Of a stretch of DNA of 17,291 nucleotides, positions 1-4,528 are shown piece by piece. Both the position numbers and the translations under genes were made by a program. Each line of letters starts with the position of its first letter. Position 1 is the first letter of the stretch. Source of the DNA: Eubacteriaceae bacterium (lineage in GTDB: Bacteria > Bacillota > Clostridia > Eubacteriales > Alkalibacteraceae); assembly GCA_003446375.1 (NCBI GenBank), contig DMAW01000015.1:1-17291 (forward strand), written 5' to 3'. The notes under the pieces are model-generated. The model saw only the letters and a program-made list of their open reading frames with translations. It made no database searches and had not been told where the DNA came from.

Positions 1-72
1 TCGCTGAATATAAGCAAGGCTACAATTTACCGAAAAATCAAGAGCTACTCCATAGACTTGCACAGGATATAG
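1..72 (+). CDS. C-terminal end of a Fis/HTH_8-type regulator (5' end outside window)
   Basis: Frame 1 is open from the first base to the TAG at 70-72 and gives 23 residues containing LNISKATIYRKIKSYSI. This fits the helix-turn-helix of the Fis (HTH_8) family, whose usual form is L-G-I-S-R-x-T-L-Y-R-K-L-K-x-Y-G-I. That motif normally sits at the extreme C-terminus of sigma-54-dependent activators, and here the stop follows six residues later, which fits. The protein would bind an upstream enhancer site. The rest of the protein (AAA+ and sensor domains) cannot be seen, so the sigma-54 assignment is inference. An alternative frame (3-92) is also open but shows no recognisable motif. Confidence 0.62.
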   Translation, partial: SLNISKATIYRKIKSYSIDLHRI

Positions 73-125
73 GGTCACTTCGTTCACAGTGAAGATTTGC
101 TAAAGCTCACGAAAAGAATATATAG

Positions 126-235
126 TTAAACTATCGTGGAACAATGGTCAAACAGTAGTTAAACGATTGGAAAATTAAAATCTTTTACGATTGTTCAAAG
201 ACTGTTTCCCAACTGCCCCACAACTGTTAGACTTT
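126..235 (+). repeat. Dispersed repeat A, copy A1 (~110 bp)
   Basis: This stretch aligns base for base without gaps to 4363-4472, with about 12 differences in 110 positions by hand count. Most differences are transitions, with A/T here where the other copy has G/C. It ends in CAACTGTTAGACTTT, the conserved right end of the family. Partial copies lie at 1118-1141, 1801-1844 and 4334-4356, all in the same orientation. Just inside the left end is a perfect palindrome, ATAGTT-A-AACTAT, at 122-134. The element lies directly upstream of the AlkD-like gene, and an artificial N-terminal extension of that gene would run into it. Confidence 0.85.
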
Positions 236-265
236 GCAGCTGTAGGGTCGCTTAAATACCAGGGA

Positions 266-934
266 GTGATAAAAATCATAAATAAAACCGAAATCATAAC
301 AACCTTATACGAAAACGCAAACCCTGAAAACGCCGCTCCAATGAAAAAGTACATGAAAGATAAATTTGATTTTCTTGGACTTAAAAAGCCGGAAAGAAAC
401 CTTCTTTCAAAGCAATTTTTAAAAGGAGCTAAAAAAGATGAAACAATAGACTGGAATTTTGTCTTTAGGCTGTGGTCTTTTCCTGAAAGGGAGTTTCAAT
501 ATTTGGCAATGGAATATCTAGTTGCGTTAAAAGAGCTTTTGACTGAAGAAGACTTGTCGAAACTAAAACAACTTATCCTTGATAAATCGTGGTGGGATAC
601 AGTCGATCTTATTGCAGCCAAACTGGTAGGAGAAATAGGAGTCCGCAATAGAGGATTTACGGAAAGCGCCATGAAAAAATGGGCAAAATCTGAAGATATA
701 TGGATTGCCAGGACAGCACTTCTTTTCCAGCTTAAGTATAAAGAAGATACAAACAAAGAATTGTTAAAGGAAGTCATTAAATGTAATTTGGGTACAAAGG
801 AATTTTTTATCGACAAGGCTATCGGATGGGCTTTGAGGGAGTATTCAAAGACAGATCCGGACTTTGTGAGAAATGTAATTGAAACTGTGGATCTTGCGCC
901 TTTAGCAAAAAGAGAAGGCGGTAAATACGTATAA
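266..934 (+). CDS. AlkD-like DNA alkylation repair glycosylase
   Basis: A 222-residue all-helical HEAT-repeat protein of the DNA alkylation repair (AlkD/COG4912) family. It would excise positively charged alkylated bases such as 3-methyladenine and 7-methylguanine in the cytoplasm. The family signature is clear: ANPENAAPMKKYMKD (18-32), PERNLL (42-47), WSFPEREFQY (70-79), KSWWDTVD (107-114) and KAIGWALREYSK (184-195). W110, D114, R149 and W188 sit exactly one residue beyond the catalytic and DNA-binding W109, D113, R148 and W187 that I recall for Bacillus cereus AlkD, so it should be active. The GTG at 266 is chosen because it gives the usual N-terminus. It has only a weak overlapping AGGGAG. 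The upstream in-frame TTG at 191 lies inside repeat A1 and has no ribosome site. The gene is monocistronic and is followed by a terminator 88 bases downstream. Confidence 0.88.
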   Translation: MIKIINKTEIITTLYENANPENAAPMKKYMKDKFDFLGLKKPERNLLSKQFLKGAKKDETIDWNFVFRLWSFPEREFQYLAMEYLVALKELLTEEDLSKLKQLILDKSWWDTVDLIAAKLVGEIGVRNRGFTESAMKKWAKSEDIWIARTALLFQLKYKEDTNKELLKEVIKCNLGTKEFFIDKAIGWALREYSKTDPDFVRNVIETVDLAPLAKREGGKYV

Positions 935-1022
935 TTTTAAAATCAGACAATTAAGTTAATTCATAATGGGTTTATCATTTCTTGTATTCCTACTTTATTA
1001 ATACAGCACCAATTAATCTAAG

Positions 1023-1053
1023 CAGCTTGCCAAATACGGCAGGCTGTTTTTTT
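1023..1053 (+). terminator. Rho-independent terminator of the AlkD-like gene
   Basis: Nine-base arms CAGCTTGCC (1023-1031) and GGCAGGCTG (1038-1046), with one G-T pair and a 6-base loop, are followed by seven T (1047-1053). This is a strong intrinsic terminator on the + strand. Confidence 0.9.
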
Positions 1054-1117
1054 AAGTACATTTAATCCATATTTAACAAAAGCAGGTTGTTTAAATATGA
1101 TATGTACAGAAAGTAAA

Positions 1118-1141
1118 TGCTGCCCCACGACGTTAGACTGG
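1118..1141 (+). repeat. Repeat A fragment, copy A3 (right end only)
   Basis: TGCTGCCCCACGACGTTAGA matches the right end of repeat A2 (CTGCCCCACGACCGTTAGG) with one base missing. Same orientation as the full copies. Confidence 0.65.
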
Positions 1142-1156
1142 ATTTTTAAACCGTAG

Positions 1157-1176
1157 GTAGGGCCTCTGTGCCCTAC
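1157..1176. repeat. Repeat D hairpin, copy D1
   Basis: A perfect 7-bp inverted repeat, GTAGGGC (1157-1163) and GCCCTAC (1170-1176), with a 6-base loop. A related, less perfect copy is at 3096-3117. There is no T-run, so it is not a terminator. Confidence 0.6.
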
Positions 1177-1209
1177 TGCGACCTCAAAGGAATCCATACA
1201 CACTTATAA

Positions 1210-1245
1210 CTTACTACTTACACCTTACAACTTGAAAGGAAGGAG
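1210..1245 (+). repeat. Shared leader C, copy C1
   Basis: The 36 bases beginning CTTACTACTTACACCTTACA and running into the ribosome site recur at 2674-2709 with one substitution. Both copies end at the Shine-Dalgarno sequence of the following gene, so the sigma-like gene and the DUF1659 gene share the same 5' leader. The similarity continues weakly upstream (AGGAATC...CACAC). Confidence 0.85.
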
Positions 1246-1252
1246 CTACCCC

Positions 1253-1816
1253 ATGCAAAAACTCGTTGAGGACATAAAACAAAACATACATAGAGGACAA
1301 AACCTCACCATTTTGATCGAGGATTTAAAGCCTCTCATATATTCAATGATAAAAAAATACGGATACTGCGAAGATTCAGTAGAGGATGCCTATCAATCAT
1401 CAATAGAAATACTGCTTATATCCATTGATGATTACGACAAAGAGAAAAAGCTTCCTTACGTTCTTTATTTTAAGAACAGGCTCTTTTATTCCTACATGGA
1501 AAAAATCAAGGCGAAAAAAAAGACTGATGTTGTTCCCGTAGAAGAAATATTTGACGATCAAATGTTAGATTTAGATTCAAACAATAAAGATTTTGCTGAA
1601 AACCTTATATGGCAGGGTGACAGAATTATGCTTAAGGATGCCATGGATAAACTTTCGGATAGGCAACGTTGGATTCTTGAAGAACATTACTTTAAAGGGC
1701 GTAAGCTTGTGGACGTCGCAAAGGAATACGACATCCACTACCAAAGCCTTGTTAAACTCAAAAAAAGATCTTTGGATAAATTAAAAATCCTTTACCACCG
1801 TTCAACTGCAGTTTAG
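1253..1816 (+). CDS. Small sigma-70-like RNA polymerase sigma factor
   Basis: A 187-residue cytoplasmic protein with the layout of a short alternative sigma factor. A region 2-like helical segment (about 35-95: SVEDAYQSSIEILL, then LPYVLYFKNRLFYSYMEKIKAKKK) is joined by an acidic linker to a region 4-like helix-turn-helix (about 130-180: LSDRQRWILEEHYFKGRKLVDVAKEYDIHYQSL). It should direct RNA polymerase to a small regulon. The ATG at 1253 is preceded by GGAAGGAG with 8-base spacing, so an upstream extension is unlikely. The leader is almost identical to that of the DUF1659 gene. Small sigma factors accompany DUF1659/DUF2922 genes in other Firmicutes as far as I recall; control of those genes by this factor is inference. 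The last codons lie inside a diverged copy of repeat A. Confidence 0.8.
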   Translation: MQKLVEDIKQNIHRGQNLTILIEDLKPLIYSMIKKYGYCEDSVEDAYQSSIEILLISIDDYDKEKKLPYVLYFKNRLFYSYMEKIKAKKKTDVVPVEEIFDDQMLDLDSNNKDFAENLIWQGDRIMLKDAMDKLSDRQRWILEEHYFKGRKLVDVAKEYDIHYQSLVKLKKRSLDKLKILYHRSTAV

Positions 1817-1844
1817 CAACTGTCCTGCAACTGCTAGGCTTGAC
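1801..1844 (+). repeat. Diverged repeat A right half, copy A4
   Basis: These 44 bases align without gaps to 4429-4472 or thereabouts, with about 32 identities by hand count, sharing TTCAAC, CAACTG and TAGGCTTG at the same spacing. The sigma-like gene's stop (TAG, 1814-1816) lies within it. GGCTT...AAGCC (1837-1854) could form a weak hairpin between the convergent genes. Confidence 0.55.
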
Positions 1845-1855
1845 ATTAAAAGCCA

Positions 1856-2404
1856 CTATCCCCTGCAAACCTCCTTAAATATCTCCATGATCAGTCTTGG
1901 CGTGAGCTTGTTGTCAATTTTCTTTTGTTCAAAAAAACAGCTTTCGATCATTTTGGCTTTGATCAGGTTTTCATTTAATGATTTTACATTCTGTCTGCTC
2001 AAAAGCTCGCTGCCGTCTTTAAATGTGATTTTTGATATGAATTCAGGGTCTTCGTTGGATGAAATTGCTTTGATTTGAATGATGTTGACATAACCGTAAA
2101 CGGAGTCGTTTGAAATAGGTTTGCGGTATTTGATTGGCATAAAGATTATTTCGGGGCTTATGGGGATGACGGCTAAGTTTTTTTGATTGGTATACTGGGC
2201 AACTCTTTCTTTTATGTAATCTGCATTTATGCTGTAGAGTTTGTAATAGTGCTTTAGTACCGTTGAGAGTGCGTTTTTAACAACTTTTGCATTGTCTGTT
2301 GTTTTAACTTCTGTGGCATTGGTTCCGTTTTTGCTGTAAACCGGAACTAGGTATAAGGTGTTTTGAGGATTTAAGGAACTCGTGTCGAAAAAATTTGGTT
2401 TCAT
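1856..2404 (-). CDS. ComK-like competence regulator family protein
   Basis: A 182-residue protein without signal peptide or membrane segment. The middle and end follow the ComK family pattern. LAVIPISPEIIFMPIKYR (77-94) corresponds to the hydrophobic 'P-x-x-x-x-P-x-x-x-I-F-L-F-P-T' block. GYVNIIQIKAI (104-114) corresponds to 'GWISHVHVKEF'. SKITFKDGSELLSRQNVKSL followed by NENLIKAKMI (124-153) corresponds to the 'VTFSNGKTMELPISYNSFENQ' stretch. Length is close to Bacillus ComK (192). ComK activates DNA-uptake genes. The ATG has AAGGAG eight bases upstream on the minus strand. An AAAA-N5-TTTT sequence like a ComK box lies upstream at 2519-2531, which could be chance in such A/T-rich DNA. The gene converges on the sigma-like gene with a 39-base gap. 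The similarity is from memory of the family, without a search. Confidence 0.55.
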   Translation of the reverse strand: MKPNFFDTSSLNPQNTLYLVPVYSKNGTNATEVKTTDNAKVVKNALSTVLKHYYKLYSINADYIKERVAQYTNQKNLAVIPISPEIIFMPIKYRKPISNDSVYGYVNIIQIKAISSNEDPEFISKITFKDGSELLSRQNVKSLNENLIKAKMIESCFFEQKKIDNKLTPRLIMEIFKEVCRG

Positions 2405-2611
2405 GGATTCACTCCTTGCAGTATTTTAGAAAATTAAAATAACATATAAAGAAATATATGTATAAATAACATTTTAACAAAGGCTTAATAATTAATCTAG
2501 TTAAATTTGTAAAAAATAAAAATAAATTTTTATGGGTTGATTATTCTTTGAAATACTATTTTATTTACGTAAGGCAAAGGAAAGCAGCGTGAAACTGAAG
2601 GGTACGGTCCA

Positions 2612-2661
2612 CATCCCAAATACCGTCATTTCGAGCATTGCGAGAAATCTCAGGAATCACT
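2612..2661 (+). repeat. Repeat B, copy B1
   Basis: The core GTCATTTCGAGCATTGCGAG followed by AAATCTCAGGAAT (2625-2657) recurs at 2977-3009 and 3156-3189. Upstream CGGTCC...CCAAATAC is shared with B2. The core is an imperfect palindrome (ATTTCGAGCA against TGCGAGAAAT). Similar 'tcatttcgagcg...gcgagaaatct' sequences are scattered in many bacterial genomes as far as I recall. Confidence 0.85.
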
Positions 2662-2673
2662 GCACACCTAAAT

Positions 2674-2710
2674 CTTACTACTTACACCTTACAACTTGAA
2701 AGAAAGGAGG
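2674..2710 (+). repeat. Shared leader C, copy C2
   Basis: Near-identical to 1210-1245 (one substitution in the shared 36 bases), beginning CTTACTACTTACACCTTACA. It runs directly into the ribosome binding site of the DUF1659 gene. Confidence 0.85.
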
Positions 2711-2714
2711 TGAT
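2701..2714 (+). promoter_or_regulatory. Extended ribosome binding site of the DUF1659 gene
   Basis: AGAAAGGAGGTGAT is complementary over 14 bases to the canonical Firmicutes 16S rRNA 3' tail, with GGAGG seven bases before the ATG. The same 14 bases precede the DUF2922 gene. Such full-length complementarity suggests heavy translation. Confidence 0.85.
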
Positions 2715-2717
2715 ACC

Positions 2718-2942
2718 ATGGCAGTAGAATCTACAGTTCTATCTTCAAAAATGGTTTTGAAGCTTAACAACGGCGCCGATGAAAACGGCAACCCAATAGT
2801 AAGAAGCAAAACCTATTCGAACATGAACAACGACGCAGTAGATCAAGAGGTTTACGACGTAGCAGAAGCTATAGCAGATCTTCAAACTAACCCTCTTGAA
2901 GGAGTCCACAAGATACAGGAAACTGTTCTTGTAAGCCTGTAA
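2718..2942 (+). CDS. DUF1659 family small protein
   Basis: A 74-residue protein of unknown function that matches the DUF1659 family as I know it: a hydrophobic start, LKLNNGADENGNPIVRSKTY (17-36), SNMNNDAVDQEVYDVAEAIADLQ (37-59), and a C-terminal beta strand, ETVLVSL. There is no signal peptide or membrane segment. The predicted fold is two strands, a helix and a strand. The ATG is fixed by a full-length ribosome site. Members are usually encoded next to a DUF2922 gene, and one lies 310 bases downstream here; the gap is wider than I would expect and filled with repeats. The leader is shared with the sigma-like gene, which may point to common control. Function is not known and I do not assign one. 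Confidence 0.8.
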   Translation: MAVESTVLSSKMVLKLNNGADENGNPIVRSKTYSNMNNDAVDQEVYDVAEAIADLQTNPLEGVHKIQETVLVSL

Positions 2943-2949
2943 GGCTAGT

Positions 2950-3011
2950 GTAGGGGTCGGTCCAATGCCAAATACAGTCATTTCGAGCATTGTGAGAAAT
3001 CTCAGGGATTA
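2950..3011 (+). repeat. Repeat B, copy B2
   Basis: Carries GGTCGGTCC...CCAAATACAGTCATTTCGAG and TGTGAGAAATCTCAGG. It matches B1 including part of the upstream flank, with one core substitution (TGTGAG for TGCGAG). Confidence 0.85.
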
Positions 3012-3095
3012 CTTTGTTTTGTAATTCTATGTGCCGGGTTTTAAGTTATAAGTTCTATGATATAAGATGTAAGTAAAAACACCATGGCATTTGTA

Positions 3096-3117
3096 GGGTA
3101 GGGTCACAGTGCCCTGC
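3096..3117. repeat. Repeat D hairpin, copy D2
   Basis: GTAGGGTCACAGTGCCCTGC forms a 6-bp stem with one G-T pair. It is the same kind of hairpin as 1157-1176, in similar flanks (GTAGG...GTAGGG and GCGACC or GCAGACC after it). Confidence 0.5.
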
Positions 3118-3154
3118 CGCAGACCCATCTAAGAAGCCGGCTCATACAAAATGC

Positions 3155-3192
3155 TGTCATTTCGAGCAATTGCGAGAAATCTCAGGAATAAC
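3155..3192 (+). repeat. Repeat B, copy B3
   Basis: Core GTCATTTCGAGCAATTGCGA followed by GAAATCTCAGGAATAAC. It differs from B1 by one inserted A in the centre. The upstream flank is less conserved than in B1 and B2. Confidence 0.82.
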
Positions 3193-3235
3193 GTTGCTTT
3201 GACCCCCATAGTAATCCCCAAGAGCTAACAACTAA

Positions 3236-3249
3236 AGAAAGGAGGTGAT
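3236..3249 (+). promoter_or_regulatory. Extended ribosome binding site of the DUF2922 gene
   Basis: AGAAAGGAGGTGAT, identical to 2701-2714 and complementary over 14 bases to the canonical 16S rRNA tail. GGAGG lies seven bases before the ATG at 3253. Confidence 0.85.
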
Positions 3250-3252
3250 AAA

Positions 3253-3471
3253 ATGGCAACTCTAAAACTTGATATGAGCTTTAAAAGAGCTGACGGTTAT
3301 ACCAGCAAGATAACCGTTGACGATGCAAGAGCCGACGTTACCGGTGCTGAAGCCGGAGCTATGATGGACATGCTTATAACTACAAATATATTTCAACCGT
3401 CAGGTTCGCCTTTGGCAGAAAAAGTTTCAGCACAGCTTATAACAACTGATGTAACTGAACTTGCAGTATAA
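3253..3471 (+). CDS. DUF2922 family small protein
   Basis: A 72-residue protein matching the DUF2922 family as I know it: LKLDMSFKRADGYTSKITVDDARADVTGAEAGAMMDMLITTNIF. It continues with a segment containing SPLAEKVSAQLITTDVTEL. A two-strand hairpin, a helix and a final strand are likely, with no signal peptide or membrane helix. The start is fixed by the long ribosome site. A strong terminator follows 14 bases after the stop, closing the unit. It is the usual partner of DUF1659 proteins. Function unknown; the very strong translation signal suggests an abundant protein. Confidence 0.8.
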   Translation: MATLKLDMSFKRADGYTSKITVDDARADVTGAEAGAMMDMLITTNIFQPSGSPLAEKVSAQLITTDVTELAV

Positions 3472-3484
3472 AGAATGATTTTAA

Positions 3485-3525
3485 GCAGGCATTTTTCTTT
3501 TGAGTAAAGAGAAATGCCTGTTTTG
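3485..3525 (+). terminator. Rho-independent terminator after the DUF2922 gene
   Basis: GCAGGCATTT (from 3485) pairs with AAATGCCTG (3512-3520). The inner TCTTT/AAAGA extends the stem around a GAGT loop, and TTTT follows at 3521-3524. It separates the small-protein genes from the polysaccharide cluster. Confidence 0.92.
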
Positions 3526-3557
3526 CATGTAATTTCCAATAAAACTAATCTTTTATC

Positions 3558-3586
3558 TTTATTTTACCAGTAAACAATGCTATAAT
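3558..3586 (+). promoter_or_regulatory. Weak upstream promoter candidate for the polysaccharide cluster
   Basis: A perfect -10 TATAAT (3581-3586) preceded at 17 bases by TTTATT (3558-3563), a poor -35. It lies before the stronger promoter at 3630-3658. Confidence 0.4.
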
Positions 3587-3628
3587 TTGTTAGGGTAATC
3601 ACTGGCAAGTCAATTGAAGTGGTTGCTT

Positions 3629-3651
3629 CTTGTTTTTATTGTTAAAACAAG
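3629..3651. promoter_or_regulatory. Inverted repeat over the promoter, possible operator
   Basis: Perfect arms CTTGTTTT (3629-3636) and AAAACAAG (3644-3651) with a 7-base centre overlap the -35 hexamer and spacer of the cluster promoter. This is where a dimeric repressor would sit. No regulator gene lies next to it, so the operator role is inference. Confidence 0.4.
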
Positions 3652-3658
3652 ATATAAT
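3630..3658 (+). promoter_or_regulatory. Main promoter of the polysaccharide cluster
   Basis: TTGTTT (3630-3635), exactly 17 bases, then TATAAT (3653-3658): a near-consensus vegetative promoter. It would start transcription near 3665, leaving a leader of about 37 bases before the first gene. An 8-bp inverted repeat covers its -35 and spacer. Confidence 0.7.
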
Positions 3659-3701
3659 TTTGTGAGAAGAAGAGTCATTACAAATTTCAAGGTGGTAAAT
3701 A

Positions 3702-4319
3702 ATGAATTCATATATATATCTTAAAAGAGCAATAGACATTATTCTTTCATTTATAGGCATTATCGTGTTGTTGCCGGTATTTTTAATTCTTGCCATTCTA
3801 ATAAAACTAGATTCTGAAGGACCCATCTTATTCAAACAAAAACGAATCGGAAAAAACAAAACTCACTTCAATATACTTAAATACAGGACAATGAGCATAC
3901 ATACTCCAAAAGACACTCCAACGCATCTTTTGGAAAACCCGGATCAGTATATAACTAAAATGGGGAAATTTTTACGCAAGACCAGCTTAGATGAGCTGCC
4001 GCAGATTTTCAATATAATAAAAGGGGACATGAGCATAGTTGGTCCAAGACCGGCTCTATGGAACCAGTTTGATCTGATTGAAGAAAGAGACAAATACAAG
4101 GCAAATGATATACTGCCTGGGCTTACAGGTTGGGCACAGATAAACGGCAGGGATGAGCTGCCCATAGAAGTTAAAGCCAAATTAGATGGTGAATACACTG
4201 TAAATATGGGCTTGGCCTTGGATATAAAGTGTTTTTTTGCAACCTTCTTAAGTGTATTAAGATCAGAAGGAGTAGTCGAGGGTGGAACAGGAAGCAAAAA
4301 GGAAGAAAAAAATGGTTGA
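3702..4319 (+). CDS. PglC-type initiating sugar-phosphate transferase
   Basis: A 205-residue monotopic phosphoglycosyl transferase of the bacterial sugar transferase family, short PglC-like form. It moves a sugar-1-phosphate from a UDP-sugar to undecaprenyl phosphate on the inner face of the membrane and starts repeat-unit synthesis. Seen in order: a re-entrant hydrophobic helix (about 11-35), FKQKRIGK (44-51), KYRTM (60-64), the catalytic Asp-Glu pair D97-E98 in SLDELPQIFNIIKGDMS, VGPRP (113-117) and LPGLTGWAQINGRDELP (138-154). Length matches stand-alone PglC enzymes, without the extra domain of WbaP/WcaJ. The ATG follows AAGGTGG. It is the first gene after the cluster promoter. A repeat-filled 209-base gap separates it from the next gene. 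The sugar cannot be read from sequence; a diacetamido or N-acetyl-6-deoxy sugar is usual for the family. Confidence 0.92.
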   Translation: MNSYIYLKRAIDIILSFIGIIVLLPVFLILAILIKLDSEGPILFKQKRIGKNKTHFNILKYRTMSIHTPKDTPTHLLENPDQYITKMGKFLRKTSLDELPQIFNIIKGDMSIVGPRPALWNQFDLIEERDKYKANDILPGLTGWAQINGRDELPIEVKAKLDGEYTVNMGLALDIKCFFATFLSVLRSEGVVEGGTGSKKEEKNG

Positions 4320-4333
4320 TCTTTTTCATTCGA

Positions 4334-4356
4334 ATTGTGCCCCACGACTGCTAGGC
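4334..4356 (+). repeat. Repeat A fragment, copy A5
   Basis: ATTGTGCCCCACGACTGCTA followed by GGC repeats the right end of the A element directly before the full copy A2. A partial and a full unit therefore stand almost in tandem. Confidence 0.65.
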
Positions 4357-4362
4357 ACATCG

Positions 4363-4472
4363 TTAAGCCATCGTGGAACGATGGTCAAACAGTAGTCAAA
4401 CGATTGGAAAATCAAAAGCTTTTACGATTGTTCAACGACCGTTTCCCAACTGCCCCACGACCGTTAGGCTTG
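4363..4472 (+). repeat. Dispersed repeat A, copy A2 (imperfect hairpin element)
   Basis: The second full copy of the ~110-bp element at 126-235. It folds as a long imperfect inverted repeat around a central perfect palindrome, AAAAGCTTTT. The outer ends AAGCC and GGCTT are complementary, and the left arm (TCGTGG...AAACAGTAGTCAAACGATTG) is loosely complementary to the right arm (CAATCG-like...GACCGTTTCCC...CCACGA). A local hairpin, CCATCGT-GGA-ACGATGG, lies near the left end. No protein is encoded. It sits between the transferase and epimerase genes of one operon, so it would be present in the transcript. Confidence 0.85.
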
Positions 4473-4528
4473 TCAACTGCCTACTGAAGCCCCCAGCAAC
4501 TAACAACTATTATTTAAGGAGCATGTTC

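Larger units (their letters stand above)
1054..1252. other. Repeat-rich intergenic region upstream of the sigma-like gene
   Basis: About 200 bases without a gene between the terminator and the sigma-like start. They hold an A-family fragment (1118-1141), a D-type hairpin (1157-1176) and leader C1 (1210-1245) ending in the ribosome site GGAAGGAG (1237-1244). I found no convincing -35/-10 pair. The minus-strand open frame here is only a shadow. Confidence 0.6.
2405..2717. other. Divergent intergenic region with repeats B1 and C2
   Basis: 313 bases between the ComK-like gene and the DUF1659 gene. The left half (to about 2580) is very A/T-rich and must hold the minus-strand promoter. It also has a weak + strand candidate, TTGATT (2537-2542), 17 bases, TTTATT (2560-2565). 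The right half is made of repeat B1 and leader C2. Confidence 0.5.
2943..3252. other. Repeat-filled gap between the DUF1659 and DUF2922 genes
   Basis: 310 bases with no gene. In order it holds B2 (2950-3011), a TAAGTTATAAGTT-type A/T-rich stretch (3042-3074) resembling the reverse complement of leader C, a D-type hairpin (3096-3117) and B3 (3155-3192). It ends in the DUF2922 ribosome site. No terminator with a T-run is evident, so read-through from the DUF1659 gene is possible. Confidence 0.7.

Noticed and set aside
3..92. Second open frame at the left edge
   Set aside because: It encodes no recognisable motif, while frame 1 gives a clear Fis-type helix-turn-helix with a stop where expected.
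73..190. Terminator hairpin after the HTH regulator (TCACT...AGTGA near 75-92)
   Set aside because: The stem is short and no T-run follows.
191..265. TTG-initiated N-terminal extension of the AlkD-like protein
   Set aside because: It lies largely in repeat A1, has no ribosome site, and adds residues not typical of the family.
1593..1784. Alternative ORF inside the sigma-like gene
   Set aside because: Different frame wholly within a gene with clear sigma domains; no ribosome site.
2612..3192. CRISPR array from the B repeats
   Set aside because: Only three copies at unequal distances (about 350 and 180 bases), with genes between and no cas genes.
126..4472. Integron cassette array with A repeats as attC sites
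   Set aside because: GTTAGRC-like right ends fit, but complementary left cores are missing in most copies, two copies have GCTAGGC, and no integrase is seen. Kept only as a speculative note.
4373..4528. N-terminal extension of the SDR epimerase
   Set aside because: It is translated repeat A2. A good ribosome site fixes the start at 4529, right before the Rossmann motif.
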